From contig OX421961.1 in NCBI GenBank assembly GCA_949128115.1, positions 121,709,050-121,773,049 of the forward strand: a DNA stretch of 64,000 nt. Reading direction: 5' to 3'. A program made the position numbers and the translations under genes. The DNA comes from Anaspis maculata. Its lineage: Eukaryota > Arthropoda > Insecta > Coleoptera > Scraptiidae. The notes beneath the pieces were generated by a model, which saw only the letters and a list, made by a program, of their open reading frames with translations, had not been told where the DNA came from and made no database searches. Positions 1-11,909 of this stretch are shown piece by piece; position 1 is the stretch's first letter; each line of letters begins with the position of its first letter.

Positions 1-200
1 CGAAAGCCCTTAAGTTACCACGGACTCAGTCTGCGCTGCGTCAACACATTTTTCGGGCAATGTTCCAGGCTAGCAACATCTGTGGTCAAGCCGATGACGT
101 GACCCCAACATCTCATGGCCCTTGCTCCCTTTAACTGGGGTTGGGAGTAGACGACAGCACTGTGGACTAGGGATCACGTCTGTGGACACCACCATGGACA
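1..200 (+). pseudogene. Fragment of a mobile-element ORF cut by the window edge
   Basis: From base 3 a frame is open for about 130 nt and contains ALRQHIFRAMFQA. Shortly after, in a shifted frame, NWGWE appears. I recall this combination (a QH..RA..Q helix followed by a WGW motif) from a widespread but poorly named invertebrate transposable-element protein that ends in a Cys-rich CXC-like tail, like the tail seen at 9084-9296. The piece is short, frameshifted and truncated by the window start, so it is at most a relic. The family link is from memory and is uncertain. Confidence 0.25.
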
Positions 201-1579
201 GATTTGCCACCTATATGGGAGTCAGTCAATGAACTTGATGAATATGTACGTCAAAGCAAATAGCAGGTGCTCTTATAAAGGAGCAAAATGAGATACTTTG
301 CACTCAATGTTGAAGTGGGTGCAAGGACTACAGGGGGAACTGCTACAATTTAAACCAGCAACAACCAGTTTCATATTATTTTGGCAATTTTTTCCCGGTC
401 TGCTAGCTTTGATTCCCATGAAAGAAGTTCCACTGATATCCAGTGTGGAAGTCGAAGACAAAGAAGTGCATGAAAAATAGGTACCTACCTACTTTAATAT
501 ACCTAATGGAAATTCTGTAGATAGGTACTTTCATGTTTTTATAAAGTTCACATTATTTACCTAAACTTTTAGTGTGTACCTATGCTCGTGCTACAGAGAA
601 GATGTACATCAAATACCACCACTAAACTGCAAGAAGAGCATTAATTTCTACTTTTGGTTGGTTAAATGTCTTGTACCAATTCAGCATAGCTGCTAAGCGA
701 TGAAGTGACCTTTCAATGCTCGGAAAAATGATACATTGGATTTCGCTTAAGGAGACTTGACTAAAACTCTTCTTTTACACCACTTGAACACAGAATAAGA
801 GCGGCGTTACGCATTTCTGGTGGTCCAGTTGAGTCAGATTAGCTGTCAATTAATCTAGAATCCTCAAAATATCTAAATCATACTCCTTCCAACTATCCAA
901 CATGAGTTGATGCAACAAGAATAAAAAATCAGCATTTTGATATTATTTGGCGTTCTCAGGTAGAATGTAGGGCCCTAAAGGCAATATGGTGACTCTGGTA
1001 ACGCCCTTGCCTTTGATGGAGGAACAGTTCTACTGAGTACCATCATGAGTTTTCTTTGCGATACTTGGAGGAGTATGGAATATCAACTAAATATACCCAA
1101 TGCTTGTATCGCAAAATGCAAGTTATAAACAAATTTTGGTTCTAAGCTCCCGCACTTCGTACTACTCCATGGTCTGCATTGCCTGCTCGATTGCCTGCAA
1201 TTTGAAGAAATTCAGTGGTATTCATTTCATGTTAACCTCTTCGATTCCGGAGCACTACTAAACAACAAGACGCCCCCGAAATGACCGGAAAATAAATCGG
1301 TTTTGCTTGAGACTTTTAACCAGAATGCTTTTTCACCATTTAGGTCCAGAATAACAGTTCTACGACCTCCGCGTTGGTCTAGTCAAGTCAATGTTGCTGC
1401 CAATCGATTCAGCATCTTCGAAACACATGGAAATGATGTTTTTCCGGCAAGTGTACGATAATTTGATGATTTTTCCAAAATTTGGGCGCCATTTTGAAAA
1501 AAGGGGGCTGTACAGCGCCCCCCATCGATTTTTTTTCTGGCTCATCGGATGAAATTACTCAAAATGGTCTCAAGGAACT
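201..1579. other. Stretch without a recognisable gene
   Basis: Only short open frames on both strands, none with a motif I recognise. The sequence is AT-rich and intergenic in character. I see no long inverted repeat and no tRNA-like element. Confidence 0.5.
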
Positions 1580-1840
1580 GTGTGCCAAGTTTCATTGCAT
1601 GAACCAAAAGTGCAGCATTTGTTCCATTTTTGTATTCTACCGACCGCACTACAAGCAATGAAAGGAGTTTTTGATAAGAAGCTAGAAGAAATCCAACGTT
1701 TGATAACCCGCACGTCTTCATCAAAATCTCATATTGGCTTCTACCTCCTTCGACATTGTTTGATGATCCCAAAATTAACCTACTTACTTCGCACTTCACC
1801 TTCGTTCAAAGACATTGAATTTTAAAAAAATGCAGATTCA
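1580..1840 (+). pseudogene. Retroelement reverse transcriptase, connector segment (upstream half of split ORF)
   Basis: The frame reads about 80 codons and includes FYLLRHCLMIPKLTYLLRTS. This is typical of the stretch just after the RT palm in a metazoan RT family whose C-terminus is a restriction-endonuclease-like domain. The same ORF resumes at about 2000 with the expected next segment (VKFGGLGIR). A 131-bp MITE lies between the two halves, and a stop is present just before it. The palm itself (YxDD) is not in the window upstream, so the copy is 5'-truncated. Inference: one non-LTR-type element, dead before or after MITE entry. Confidence 0.6.
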
Positions 1841-1865
1841 TTGATAAAATCTGGAATTGAATATA

Positions 1866-1996
1866 CGGGGTGTTTATAAGAAACTGTGATCGCGGCAGGC
1901 ATGGGTCAGGCCGAAAAACGCAGCAACAGGCGCAATTGTAGTGATCGAAAGCGGATTCCAAAGGCGATGCGATCACAGACATTTATAAACACCCGG
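1866..1996. mobile_element. 131-bp MITE with about 27-bp terminal inverted repeats and TA target duplication
   Basis: The left end GGGTGTTTATAA (from 1868) is matched in inverted orientation by TTATAAACACCC near 1983-1994. The pairing continues inward through a shared CTGTGATCGC block with a few mismatches. Both ends are flanked by TA, the target preference of Tc1/mariner-type elements. It has no coding capacity. It interrupts the reverse-transcriptase relic on either side, so it inserted after that element. Confidence 0.8.
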
Positions 1997-1999
1997 TAC

Positions 2000-3035
2000 A
2001 ATAAACATCAGCTTGGATGATTCCCAGTGGTCGATATGTTCACTGCCAGTCAAGTTCGGTGGTCTTGGTATCCGAAAAGTTTCCGACCTTTCCCTTCCAG
2101 CTTTCTTATCTTCTTTATATTCCACTTCTGATCTCGTCAATTCCATGTATCCTACATCCATGGACTTGTCGGGAGTTGGTTTATACAAAGAAGCTATGTC
2201 CTTGTGGAGATCTTTGAACGATAATGCGATTCCAGATTTGACCTCTTCGCAAAGGAAGTGGGACGATCTAAATATATCGAGGATCATCAAATCTCACACC
2301 TTTGATTCGGAAATCGACAAAATTCGCTTTTCATCAATGCAAAGATTGGAATCTTCAGCTTGGCTGTCTGCTTTATCTTCTTCAAGTTTAGACACCCTCC
2401 TAGACAACAACGCTTTCCGCATTGCAATCGGTCTTCGTCTTGGAGCAAAAATTTGTGAAGCACATCAGTGTGTCTGCGGGTCACAAGTGAATAAGCTTGG
2501 ACATCATGGTTTGCATTGTTCGAAAAGTTTGGGTCGATATTATCGTCATCGAAAAATTAACGATATCATCAAACGTGCTCTGATTTCTGCCGAAATCCCC
2601 GCTTGCTTAGAGCCAAACGGCCTTGTTCGTGATGACGGCAAACGACCTGATGGTATGACACTGGTTCCCTGGCGTCATGGAAAAATTTTGGTATGGGATT
2701 TCACCTGCAGTGACACAATGGCACAATCATACAGTGGGCTCTCCTCGAGAAAACCGGGCGCTGTTGCTGAATTCGCGGCGACAAGAAAGAAGAATAAATA
2801 CAAGGACATAATCGCTCAAGATTATATTTCTCTGCCATTTGCTGTGGAGACTTTCGGTTGTTGGTGCGAAGCAGCCTCTGATTTTATGGATGATTTAGGT
2901 ACGAGACTTCATCGTGTGACAGGAGACCCTCGCTGTAAAAAATTCTTGACGCAAAGAATAGGCATCGAGATTCAACGAGCCAATGCAGCGAGTGTGATGG
3001 GGACCTTCGTTCGTTCGGATGATCCCCTTTTTTAG
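2000..3035 (+). pseudogene. RT C-terminal part with zinc knuckle and restriction-like endonuclease
   Basis: About 340 codons are open from a TTG at 2013 (no natural start; the ORF continues from the segment at 1580-1840). In order I see a post-RT region (VKFGGLGIR), a long helical segment, a CCHC-like knuckle (CVCGS, then HHGLHC, about residues 153-170), then RPDGMTL followed 14 residues later by VWDFT. The RPD...D arrangement with a knuckle before it is the signature of the restriction-like endonuclease of some non-LTR retrotransposons, which nicks target DNA to prime reverse transcription. The frame is unusually long and clean for a relic, so this part was under selection until recently or the insertion is young. 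The exact clade is uncertain. Confidence 0.65.
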
Positions 3036-3099
3036 TTTTTTACCAATTTATTATTATACACATATGTATTTATATCCTAATAAAAACATGGATCAGTTT

Positions 3100-3720
3100 C
3101 TCAATATAGTGGGTATGTCACGCGAAAATGGACAGATCGAGCGGTACTGCCGAACCATTCAGGAAAGCTCAGCCGCCACCACAGCTTCTGGCACTGATGA
3201 CTGGACACCACACATCCCGACAGTTCAGTTCAAGGTTGAATAATACCTTGAATAATACCTTGAACAAATCCTTGAACACAACCCCCCAAGAGTTACTCAT
3301 GGGCTACCGTGCCCAGATACCTGGTGTTTTTCTTCCAACTAAATATAAACCCCGACGATCTCCCCGACGTCACCCACCTTCGAGCAGCCGCTCACGAGCG
3401 AATCACCCAAACTCAGCAAGCCGCTAAAGCCAGGTTTGATTCAAAACGCGCTTCCCCCACGAAGTACAACGTCGGCGATCTTGTCGTCGTTCGAATCGCT
3501 AGCCTAATTTCCAAGGGTGAGAGCAGAAAACTACTAGCAAAATGGAAAGGTCCATTTCAGATCACACAGCGTCTTACATGATCGTTATGAGGTCCAACCA
3601 TTGAAAACCCTCCCCAACCAACGCAAGTATGTTGGCGTATACGCCGTCGAACACATCAAACCCTGGTGTACCTATGGTGATTCGGATCAATTGTTTCACT
3701 TGTTCTGAATAAAAGGTCAA
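3100..3720 (+). pseudogene. Ty3/Gypsy integrase C-terminal fragment
   Basis: The first frame contains ENGQIERYCRTI, matching the integrase block that carries the third catalytic residue (E), then NTLNKS and ELLMGYRAQIP, typical of the post-catalytic region. A frameshift near 3310-3330 moves the reading to a second frame with KYNVGDLVVVR and LLAKWKGPFQI, the GPY/F-type C-terminal module. Reading breaks again before EHIKPW near 3655. At least two frameshifts make it a pseudogene. It lies directly downstream of the RT relic on the same strand but belongs to a different class. RT and RNase H are absent. Confidence 0.7.
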
Positions 3721-4172
3721 AATTCACAGTTGTTTTTTTTTCTCTTCTCCCGAGTTGGCGTTCTGTGACTCCGTACTTTTATTTTTTTTCATCTAGGCTA
3801 GGGTATAATACCAAAGCACTGACGCCAAACACAAACCTTGGTTATCTAGGCCTTGCTGCCGAGGTCGCCAGCCTTCAGGATGGCCGTGTTAGCCGCCTCG
3901 CGGAATAGGCCTGAAGACGGCCCTGACTAGACAGACAGCTAAGAATGGCGGACGCCAGATGTCGCTGTGCGGGGAAGGAGTGCCGGAAGTCTCGCTGCGC
4001 GGAGCACCGGGAGAACAACCCAGAACAGACGAGTCGGCGAAGGAGAACCACACGTACTTATTTGTTGTTACCTTTATGTTCACTGTAATCATCAATAAAA
4101 CTGTGGAACTTGGGCTCCAAGGTGTTCTTGTCTACCTACCCTATCACTTGTGATCGAGCCTTACTCCTGTAG

Positions 4173-4230
4173 ATATTCAAGGTCGTCGCTAAGGTGAAGA
4201 AATATTCAAGGTCGTCGCTAAGGTAAAGAA
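4173..4230. repeat. 29-bp tandem duplication (two copies)
   Basis: Two adjacent 29-bp units starting ATATTCAAGGTCGTCGCTAA differ at one position (4173-4201 and 4202-4230). They lie between the Gypsy relic and the candidate exon at 4290. The preceding 3.8-4.1 kb carries an AATAAA-type polyadenylation signal at about 4095 and may be a degraded LTR, which I could not delimit. Confidence 0.85.
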
Positions 4231-4289
4231 ATACAACTCAACAGTTCAGAACTTGAATCTGAACGAGTAAACGTGAGCAGAACAGAAAA

Positions 4290-4412
4290 ATGGCGTCCAA
4301 GGTCACCCCGATGATGAAATTGCTGATGATAATTTGTTCAGCTTTACAAGCGGGTTTTAGTATGGCACCTCGCAGGGATGACGCAAATCATAAAAAAAGA
4401 AGCGCGATAATG
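4290..4412 (+). CDS. Candidate first coding exon of a small secreted protein
   Basis: The ATG at 4290 sits in a good animal start context (AAAAATGG). The first residues are MASKVTPMMKLLMIICSALQ, continuing with AGFSMA: a short N-region, a hydrophobic core and small residues, i.e. a plausible signal peptide. Then comes a basic stretch containing RR and KKR, as in processed peptide precursors. The frame meets a consensus splice donor (GTAAGC at 4413) directly after an ATG codon. Read through, it would stop about 12 codons later. I do not recognise the protein and found no convincing second exon. A chance ORF or retroelement leader is equally possible. Everything about function is inference. Confidence 0.25.
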
Positions 4413-7400
4413 GTAAGCAGCGGGCATCGGCAGAGAGCAAAGACGTAAAAGTTGGGATTTTGCTCGGATGTTTCCTTCGTTCCGATGGTATCATGCGGTT
4501 CTTGCAGGGCGGTATAGGCCCGAGCACACTTTGATCTTTAATCAATACACGGGGAAGGAAAAAAATTGCGTTCGTTTACCACTAAAAAGTTTGATTAATT
4601 CCGCTCAAGCCCCCCCCCCCACCCGGCCCGCTCCTCCTCTGCCCCCCTTATAACTTTTACTTTGTGCTGTTTTTCTTTCCGAGAAACACGAGACTTTCCC
4701 TTCTTCTAAATAATGCCCTGGATTAGAGTTCACATCGAAATATGTTTGGCTAAGGCAAACCGAGAAGGGAAAACCCAAGCTCTGAGGTTGGGGTTGGGCT
4801 GCTGGCGCGCGCGAGGGTGAAACTTCAGGTATTTGCGCCAGCAGCAGCAGCAGCAGCAGAGAGAGGGCGAAACCGAAAAAGTATATAGGCACGGGATTTC
4901 CCGCGAGGTGTCCTCAAGGACGAAGGTCTACACCATCATCGCAGCCGGGCGCGCCAATTACCTCGGCAAATATTCATGGAGTTCTTCTTGTTTTGATCGG
5001 GGCGGTTCCAATTAACTCGTTATAAGTAGCTATCTGCCAGGGAGATTTGCATAATGGCCGAGGAAATTAGCGCGAGCTCCACCGCCATGGGGTGGTGGTA
5101 TGTAGCAGCAGTGGCAGCAGGAGGCAGGGGGAGAAGGTGGATGAACACAATGAACTCCCAGGATATCCGACTGTCGGAAGACGGGAATCGAACACGATCG
5201 CGGCAACGCCCTTCTGGGCCAATTATATACGCAGAGGATATACCTTACCCATATTATCTTCTGCGGGGGCCCGGCGCGAAGTAGGTGCCGACTCACTCCT
5301 CTCGCCCATTTGAACCGTTTCCAAATCGAAAGCGATTCGGACGAAAGATGCTCCTCAAGTCCACCCACCCATCATCGCCCTCTCCAGTCCAGATTTTGTG
5401 ATGATGACGTTCGCTTTCACGGTTCGGCCATCGATTTTCCAAATTTATTTATATTCGCACTTCGGGTGCCGGCGGCTCCGGTGGCACTACCACTCCCCGG
5501 ATATCGCGTCGGTGGCAGGCTGCCATCGAGCTGGGGCCTTCATAATGAAAACAAAGATGGAAATCTTCTGATTCGAGGTATATGGTGTGGGCTTTCGCAC
5601 GAACCATTAATTCTCTGCACCGAGTATGCGCGCCCTGAATTATGATGATGGTGCTCATGGTGGCCGTGAGGCATGATAACCGGGAACAACCACAAATCTC
5701 GTTTTTACTAGTGCCGAGTCCCAGAAGTCGTGGTTTTTGTTCATTCTGCATCAGTTACACAACCGCAGAGTATGGGGTGGCTCGATCTTAGCTCACTCAA
5801 GGTGGGTGTACGAAATTCTTAGCAAAGAACTAACTATACCAACGCCTTACAGTCCAGTGAATAAAGGCAGAGGCGAATTAAGCAATGGGCAGAGAAGCAC
5901 ATGGTCCAGATGATGGGTAGGTTGTTACGTTTGGAATTCATCGCGACCAATACTATGCCACTGGTACAGCGGCTCGTGCTACGCCAATGCCTGCAGCTTA
6001 GTTGCATAGCAGAGCTTTCCGCGCTTGGTCGGCAGTGTTGCCACTTCCAGGCTTCCCATAAGATAACAACCAGTGTTGGTTTTGCCACGGTAATAATTTC
6101 CAAAGGAACCGGCTTTCAAAGTCAAAAAGATGTTTCTTTTCTTCCTTTTCATCACCATCGCTGAATCATGCGGACATGCGAGTAGTGTTACATGAGTTGC
6201 CGCCCCTCTGCGACCCATTCGGGTAGAGTTTATACTCCTGGAAACCCTCAGTCCTGTTTTTACATTTTTCTATAGCAGGGTTCCTATACGATGGTTCGCT
6301 CCCCTTACACTGTCTGCACTGTCGTCGTCGAAAAACTCGGCGCTGTCTGTCCTATAACCGTCCAAAGACTCGTTGCGATCTACTCCGTCGCCGGCATCAG
6401 GTTTTGGCGTCTTCGTATATGTATAGCATTATCGCCATGCTTTTTTCTATGCTGGAATGTGCCGGCTTCGTCACCGTCACCATTTTCTTTTCTAGTCAAG
6501 TGTTTGTTATTTTCAATTACGCGTCATTGCATCTCTAGCAGGTGTTGCCAACCGCCAACTACTCGACCTGACGCTGTGAGATTGGAGAAGAGGGTTGAAA
6601 AATTGCAACTCAAAGTGGAGGGGATGAAATCCTTTAATCCATTGGATGCAAATACGTCGTAATACAATGCATCACATCATGTTGATACTATTTTGGCACA
6701 AAAAGTGTCGATCATTGTTAAAGGGGGTCGGAGGATGGGGGGGGGGGGGAAGCGAAGCCCGACTAGGTAGCTCCATTTATTTTCCAGGCCATATAAAACC
6801 GATCCCGACAAGTTTGGTATCTTTTCCGACTAAATTCAATCTCCTGAACTCGAATTCGATGAGTAAATTTGGAAAAAAACAAACTTGGGCGAGTCAACTT
6901 GAAAGAGACTTGTTTTTCAATTGTCAATTTCTATTCGTGGTTCAATCACGCCACACTGCTTTTGGTAACCTTTGTTAGTGCATAAAAAAATATGAAAGGG
7001 TCAACTGGAGAAAATTAGCCCCCAGTATTTTGGTTACTTACTTAAAGGTATTTCAAAACAAAGTTTGGGGGAAATAATCACTGATCCATTCATAAAACAA
7101 GGTGCATGAGACAAGAAATTTATTATACAGGGTGGTGAGTCATTAATCATGAGAATCTACTTGTCCTCAAAAGAACCAAGGTGCATAAATTCGAGTAGTT
7201 TCGAGTAGTTTCTGAACCGACCTAGACCACATAGACCTAGACCAACTTGGTCATTTCTACAGCAACGAAGATTGCCAAAACAGCATTGCATTGCAGTTTA
7301 GCGTGATTTTTCATAGACACCGTGAGAAATTAAATATCGCCCCTACGACTCACACCCGACGCTCGCAGGCCGATTTCCCTGGAATTACGGCAGATATACG

Positions 7401-8090
7401 TAAAAGTGATATGCATCTTTTTTGTAGACAATTTGATGGCCTTTTATTTGAACCGAACCGTTTTCCGATGGGATTGCTATTTATCGAGATAATTGAAAAA
7501 AATACCCAATTACACCAATAATCAAAGATGGCGGCGACTCTACACCTCCTATCGATGAGTACTGTTCACACAATAATCAACAAGCTTTCGAAATCATCCC
7601 TGCCAATTTTCAAAAGTACACGATTTCTTTTCGCTAATTTTTCCCCGTTGACTAGGCTAAATAGGTAATGTCATGCTTTTTGACTCACACTGCCTATGCC
7701 TCTGAAATATTCATAATTTCATCCAGATAAAGTGTTACTGCTGTTGTTTTGTATCACCCGGTCTATATAAATACACTTGGAGTCATGAAATTAGCTTGCA
7801 TTTAAAACCGATTCCGCTGGATCAGGGGAGTCCAAAAACCTTAAAAATGGCACTTAAATTGTAATCCTAGGACTCCTAGAACCCTAAAACAAGACATTCC
7901 CGGTTTACTTGCTCCCTGTCCGCCATCTTGGATTTTGAAGCTTCCGGTAAAGTTTTCGAAGTGGAAACCACGATTTTCATATTCAGCGAGGTCGAATTAG
8001 TCTATAACGTCATGTTGTCAAACAATAATAGTAAATGCCGCTGAACTCTCTTATTTTCTGTTTTGTGCCTAGTCTAATTTCAAAGGCATT
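4413..8090. other. Mainly unique non-coding sequence
   Basis: No recognisable gene. A run of C lies at about 4610-4620 and a (CAG)n run at about 4840-4859. A G-rich run lies near 6738. The 4.8-5.7 kb block is more GC-rich and lacks visible repeats, like the blocks at 19.8-20.8 and 31.2-31.7 kb, so it may be intronic or intergenic host DNA. A CAGGGTGG transposon-like terminus appears at about 7126 without a clear partner. Confidence 0.45.
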
Positions 8091-8826
8091 TATAGCCCAG
8101 GCTTTTTAGTCGAAAAAACGGCAAAACATGAAACAAATTAAAACACGGTCAATCTCTTCAGTTTAGGGTTCTTTAGACTTTGCTGTATAACATACAAAAA
8201 GTCCCCAACTTTCCCCCGCGTGCGTCATTGTTTTTTTTGACAGGCAAAGATGAAGACACCTCAAAATGCACTTTCCGCTTAGAAATGCTCCTAGTTCTCA
8301 ACCACCCAATCGATTTCTCTTATCTTGGTCTTGAATGAAAGATAATGAATCGAAGTGGATGATATGGGATAGCTTTTGTCCAAAATCTGACACTAACAGA
8401 CTTAATTTCTTGATAATGACTCTTTTTTCGTGTTTTTTTTCTTATGCTTCAGTTAACATTTTACTTTTGCATCGACCACTGAATATCACTTGGTATTATC
8501 ATATGCAGTAGATTCCTTACAGTTTTAGCTTCAAAATGACGTATCTTTTAGCTTCATTGTGAATTGTCCAGCAATTCCAATAAGGATTCTATGAAGTTAC
8601 GTCAAACGCATTATATGGGTAAAATTACTTCAACATTATCAACCTAGACTTTGATCTGTAATAATTGATCCTACGTTCAATATGCACAGCATCGTACTGA
8701 CTAAATCTGGTCTGGTAGTACTCGTATGAGTAGGTACTAGGTACAGTTTCGCAATTTTCCTCTATGGTTTTAGCGCTACCACTTGTAGCGCTTATAGTTT
8801 GTTCTTGTTATTGCCGTCTGCTGTGT

Positions 8827-9050
8827 CCGGCAATATCTCAGCTACTAAACTATGAATTGCGCTTGGGTTTTTGCTAGATGATAGCTTAGGTACTCTGGAT
8901 GTACAAACAATAAAGATATTTTATTTTATTATTCGTCCGTTCGTCAGTCCGTCTGTCATTCCACGCAATATCGCGGCTCCTAGACCTTGGATTAACCTCG
9001 GGTTTTCGCTAGATAACAGTAGCTAAGGTACTCTAGGTGTAAACAAACAA
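8827..9050 (+). repeat. Imperfect direct duplication of about 85-90 bp
   Basis: 8827-8910 and 8962-9050 share CAATATC, a GGGTTTT(T/C)GCTAGAT block, the core TAAGGTACTCT / TTAGGTACTCT, and an end in ACAAACAA. A (GTCC)-rich run separates them. The copies are diverged. They lie inside the large inverted-arm element, just before the Cys-rich ORF. Confidence 0.6.
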
Positions 9051-9083
9051 CACGGTGTGCTACGCGGAAGCACCCACGTGTAG

Positions 9084-9296
9084 TTGGTCCCCGTCAAGAC
9101 GCATCTTCCTCCAGCTCCGGAGACTCTTTTGAAGATAGTGTCTTGCAACTGCAAGAAGAACTGCGGTCTAAAATGTAGATGCAGGCGAGCTTCCTTGTCT
9201 TGTTCGCAGATGTGTAAGTTCTGTAGGGGCACAACATGTGAGAATCTACCCCACCTTGTTGAGTATGACCCTGAGGACGATCTGTTATTTTTATAA
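9084..9296 (+). pseudogene. Cys-rich CXC-like tail of a mobile-element protein
   Basis: About 70 codons. KIVSCNCKKNCGLKCRCRRA is followed by CSQMCKFC and CENLPH. The dense C-x-C-x3-C-x3-C-x-C spacing resembles CXC (tesmin/TSO1-like) zinc-binding tails that I recall at the end of an invertebrate transposable-element protein. The GTG start is only the first in-frame alternative start, and the upstream frame breaks into stops, so this is the surviving 3' end of a longer ORF. It sits inside the inverted-arm element 8091-10690, which may be coincidence. A host metallothionein-like gene is less likely. Confidence 0.4.
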
Positions 9297-9299
9297 ACT

Positions 9300-11909
9300 T
9301 ATGTAGGTATTTAGTCTCCTTAGGTGCTAGATAACTTAGCTATTATTTTAGATGGGTAGGTACTATCGGTAGGTATTCGACGTTACTATCGATTTATTGT
9401 TTGAAAATCGATAGACGAGTTTTCAACGAAACTAATATTGGACAAAATAAGCTTAGAGAACGGATGGTAAGCTAGATGCGATTTTTTCTTGACTACTAGT
9501 GAACTTGAAATTATAATATTATTAATTATTTGATATTTTTTGCAGAGCATGGCTATAAAAATCTTCCTGTGCTGTGCTACACTTCCAATACATTATTAAT
9601 ATGTAAATACAATGTTGAAGCTCTGATTTGAAAAGATTGTGAGCATTTTTGGTTGAAAAAAATTATAATTTGCTCTTGAAAATTGTGGATTTTTAATTTA
9701 CGATATTTTCACGTTGAATACATCAATGTTAGAAATTTCGAATGGGATCGATAACTGCAACTATTCCACGCATTTACATCAGGCATTCGACATAATTATC
9801 ATTTCTTGAATATTCTAAAATCGAGATGGTTTGATGTTCGGTGTAAGCCAGCTTGAAACTGAAAAATGTGGCTATACCCGCGGGAAACTTGCTGTTGTTA
9901 TATTATTATTATTTTAATGTAGAGTGTTCTTTTTTTGGTAGCTAGAGAATTGTTTTGGCTACAAGAAGAAACCTTGAAAGATGAAATCAAAGCCATATTA
10001 CAGCTAAAATACATTTTTTTCAACTGCGCGGAGATATTTTTGAGTGACTTTTAGGACTTCGACATCTTTTTCAATAAATTATTTTTCTCACCTTGTAACC
10101 ACTTACGTCGCGTTTATGATATGATAGTCTTGTGCAGAAAGATCCATATAATTCATACAATCTTAAATCTAAATGATTAATGCATCAAACGCAAAAATAA
10201 CCCAAATTGAAAAACCGGCTTTGTTTTGGTCCCAAAGTCAGGTTTTTCTGTCGAAAATTGCTCAAAAGATTTTTTAAACAGAATTTAAATGTCATGATTG
10301 GATTTGCAAGGTCAGATTTAGTGGGAAACGATACCCAACATGCCAGTATTGTCTCAATATTAATGAAAACCAAATTTCTTGCATAGGTCACCAATTGCCC
10401 CCCTCCCGAGCTCCCCTCACGGGAACCATAGACATCTAGTTTGTTAATAAGTTTCACTTATAACCCAATGTATCCAAATATAATAAATTTGAAGCCACTG
10501 ACTAAACTACTTTTGTCCTAGAATTTTTTTAATGAAAATTTTGTCCCCCCCCCCTCAAAAATTATGACGCACACGGAGGAGAGTTGGGGACTTTTAGTAT
10601 GTTGTTTAGTAAGGTTAAGTGGGTACGATACCGTGAAGATTGCACGTGGATTAATTTGTTTCATGTTAAATGCTAAAAAGCCTGGGCTATTAATAAAAAA
10701 ATGAAAAAATGCATCAAACCTATTTAATTTCAACGCTTTTGATTTGAATAATTTTTTTCCTCCCTAATCAACCATCTTTTCAATAATCTATCACCCACCT
10801 TGTACCATTATTATTAGCTCTATTATTTCATACATTTCCATCAAGTTCTTTTGTCCGTTCTTCCATGACAACATCATAAGTGTTTCATTGACATCTGAAG
10901 AACTTGAAAACAATTTACACAAACTTTATCTTTACCATCCATTTATACAATACCGGTATGTTATCGTTCTCCTTTTATGTATTTTATTTTGGAACTCCAC
11001 ACTCTGACAAAGAAGGGCCAGAGACCTTCGAAAATGGTCAGAAATAAATAACAATTTGAAGGAAGACTGCGTGCAGTTCATTTAATTAGGCTAATAAGAG
11101 TATGTAATATAATATAGGCTGTTCCATTTGACAAAAGAAAGTTTATACACTTACCTGGGGTACGATTCTCGAGTTATTCGAATGACTTTTTGTTTACGAA
11201 TCTCCTTGGTTTCGTGTGCACTTGGGCTGTCGGAGAGGAGAATTCGTATACGAAAACTTTTCGAACACGTTCGAGAACCGCACCCCTGAAACTATGCCTT
11301 ATCCTCTTTCATCGAAAAAAAATTTAGATGATGCAGAATGGAAAACGATGTGAATGGGCGTTTGAATCACATTTTCATCTTGAACGGTTGAAACGTAGTG
11401 TTCCGATCCCTCACTATTAACTCACCCTGCATTTTCCGACAATCTAGCAACACGACTTATCCTACTATACTCTCATGTAGTACAGAAGGCAGCAAAAATA
11501 GCGCCCATTTGGTTTATGACGAAGACCACTATTTGCTTGGCCTGGTAAATGGCGCCACGCTCTAGCCGCCATTACGGAGCGACCACCTGTCATATACAGA
11601 ATCTTTGTATGGAAAAAGACTAACCGATAGATTCCACCCCAAAGAACACGATTCCACTATCGGAACGTGGTTCTTCCTACTAATTCTTTGGATATTCTTG
11701 TGCTTATATACGGTGAAACAGCTCTGTTGTCGGAGCGGCATTTCTTATTCGCCTGAAGCAACTTAGCCCCAGATGCCAGATCACAAATTTGACCCGATGA
11801 TATAGTTAAAAAAACCAAACCTTGATACGGGATTAGCTTTCGATAATTTCGTTAGATTTGTTGTACTTCAACTGGCAAAGACACTTTGCATGACACCGTG
11901 GGATACATT
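9300..11909. other. AT-rich stretch, no gene seen
   Basis: Short minus-strand open frames at 10185-10457 and 10518-10733 lie in or next to the right arm of the inverted element and are not credible genes. A stretch around 10.3-10.4 kb resembles, in inverted orientation, sequence near 6.8 kb (both contain a GGTATC(G/T)TTTCC(C/G)ACTAAAT core), suggesting another dispersed repeat. Confidence 0.45.

Larger units (their letters stand above)
8091..10690. mobile_element. 2.6-kb element with about 130-150-bp inverted arms (AGCCCAGG family)
   Basis: The left arm starts TATAGCCCAGG and runs through CATGAAACAAATTAA and AAAAGTCCCCAACT to about 8232. The right arm (about 10566-10690) is its inverted copy, ending CCTGGGCTATT. 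Between them lie 2.3 kb of AT-rich DNA, the short direct duplication at 8827-9050 and a Cys-rich ORF relic (9084-9296). The same arm sequence (AACATACTAAAAGTCCCC type) forms the ends of the palindrome at 22056-23708 and a single arm at about 30840-30990, so this is a dispersed family. No transposase is evident. Confidence 0.55.

Noticed and set aside
4605..5368. Overlapping frames on both strands in the GC-rich block
   Set aside because: Low-complexity (Pro, Gln and Gly runs from C-run and CAG repeats), no domain, no splice structure.
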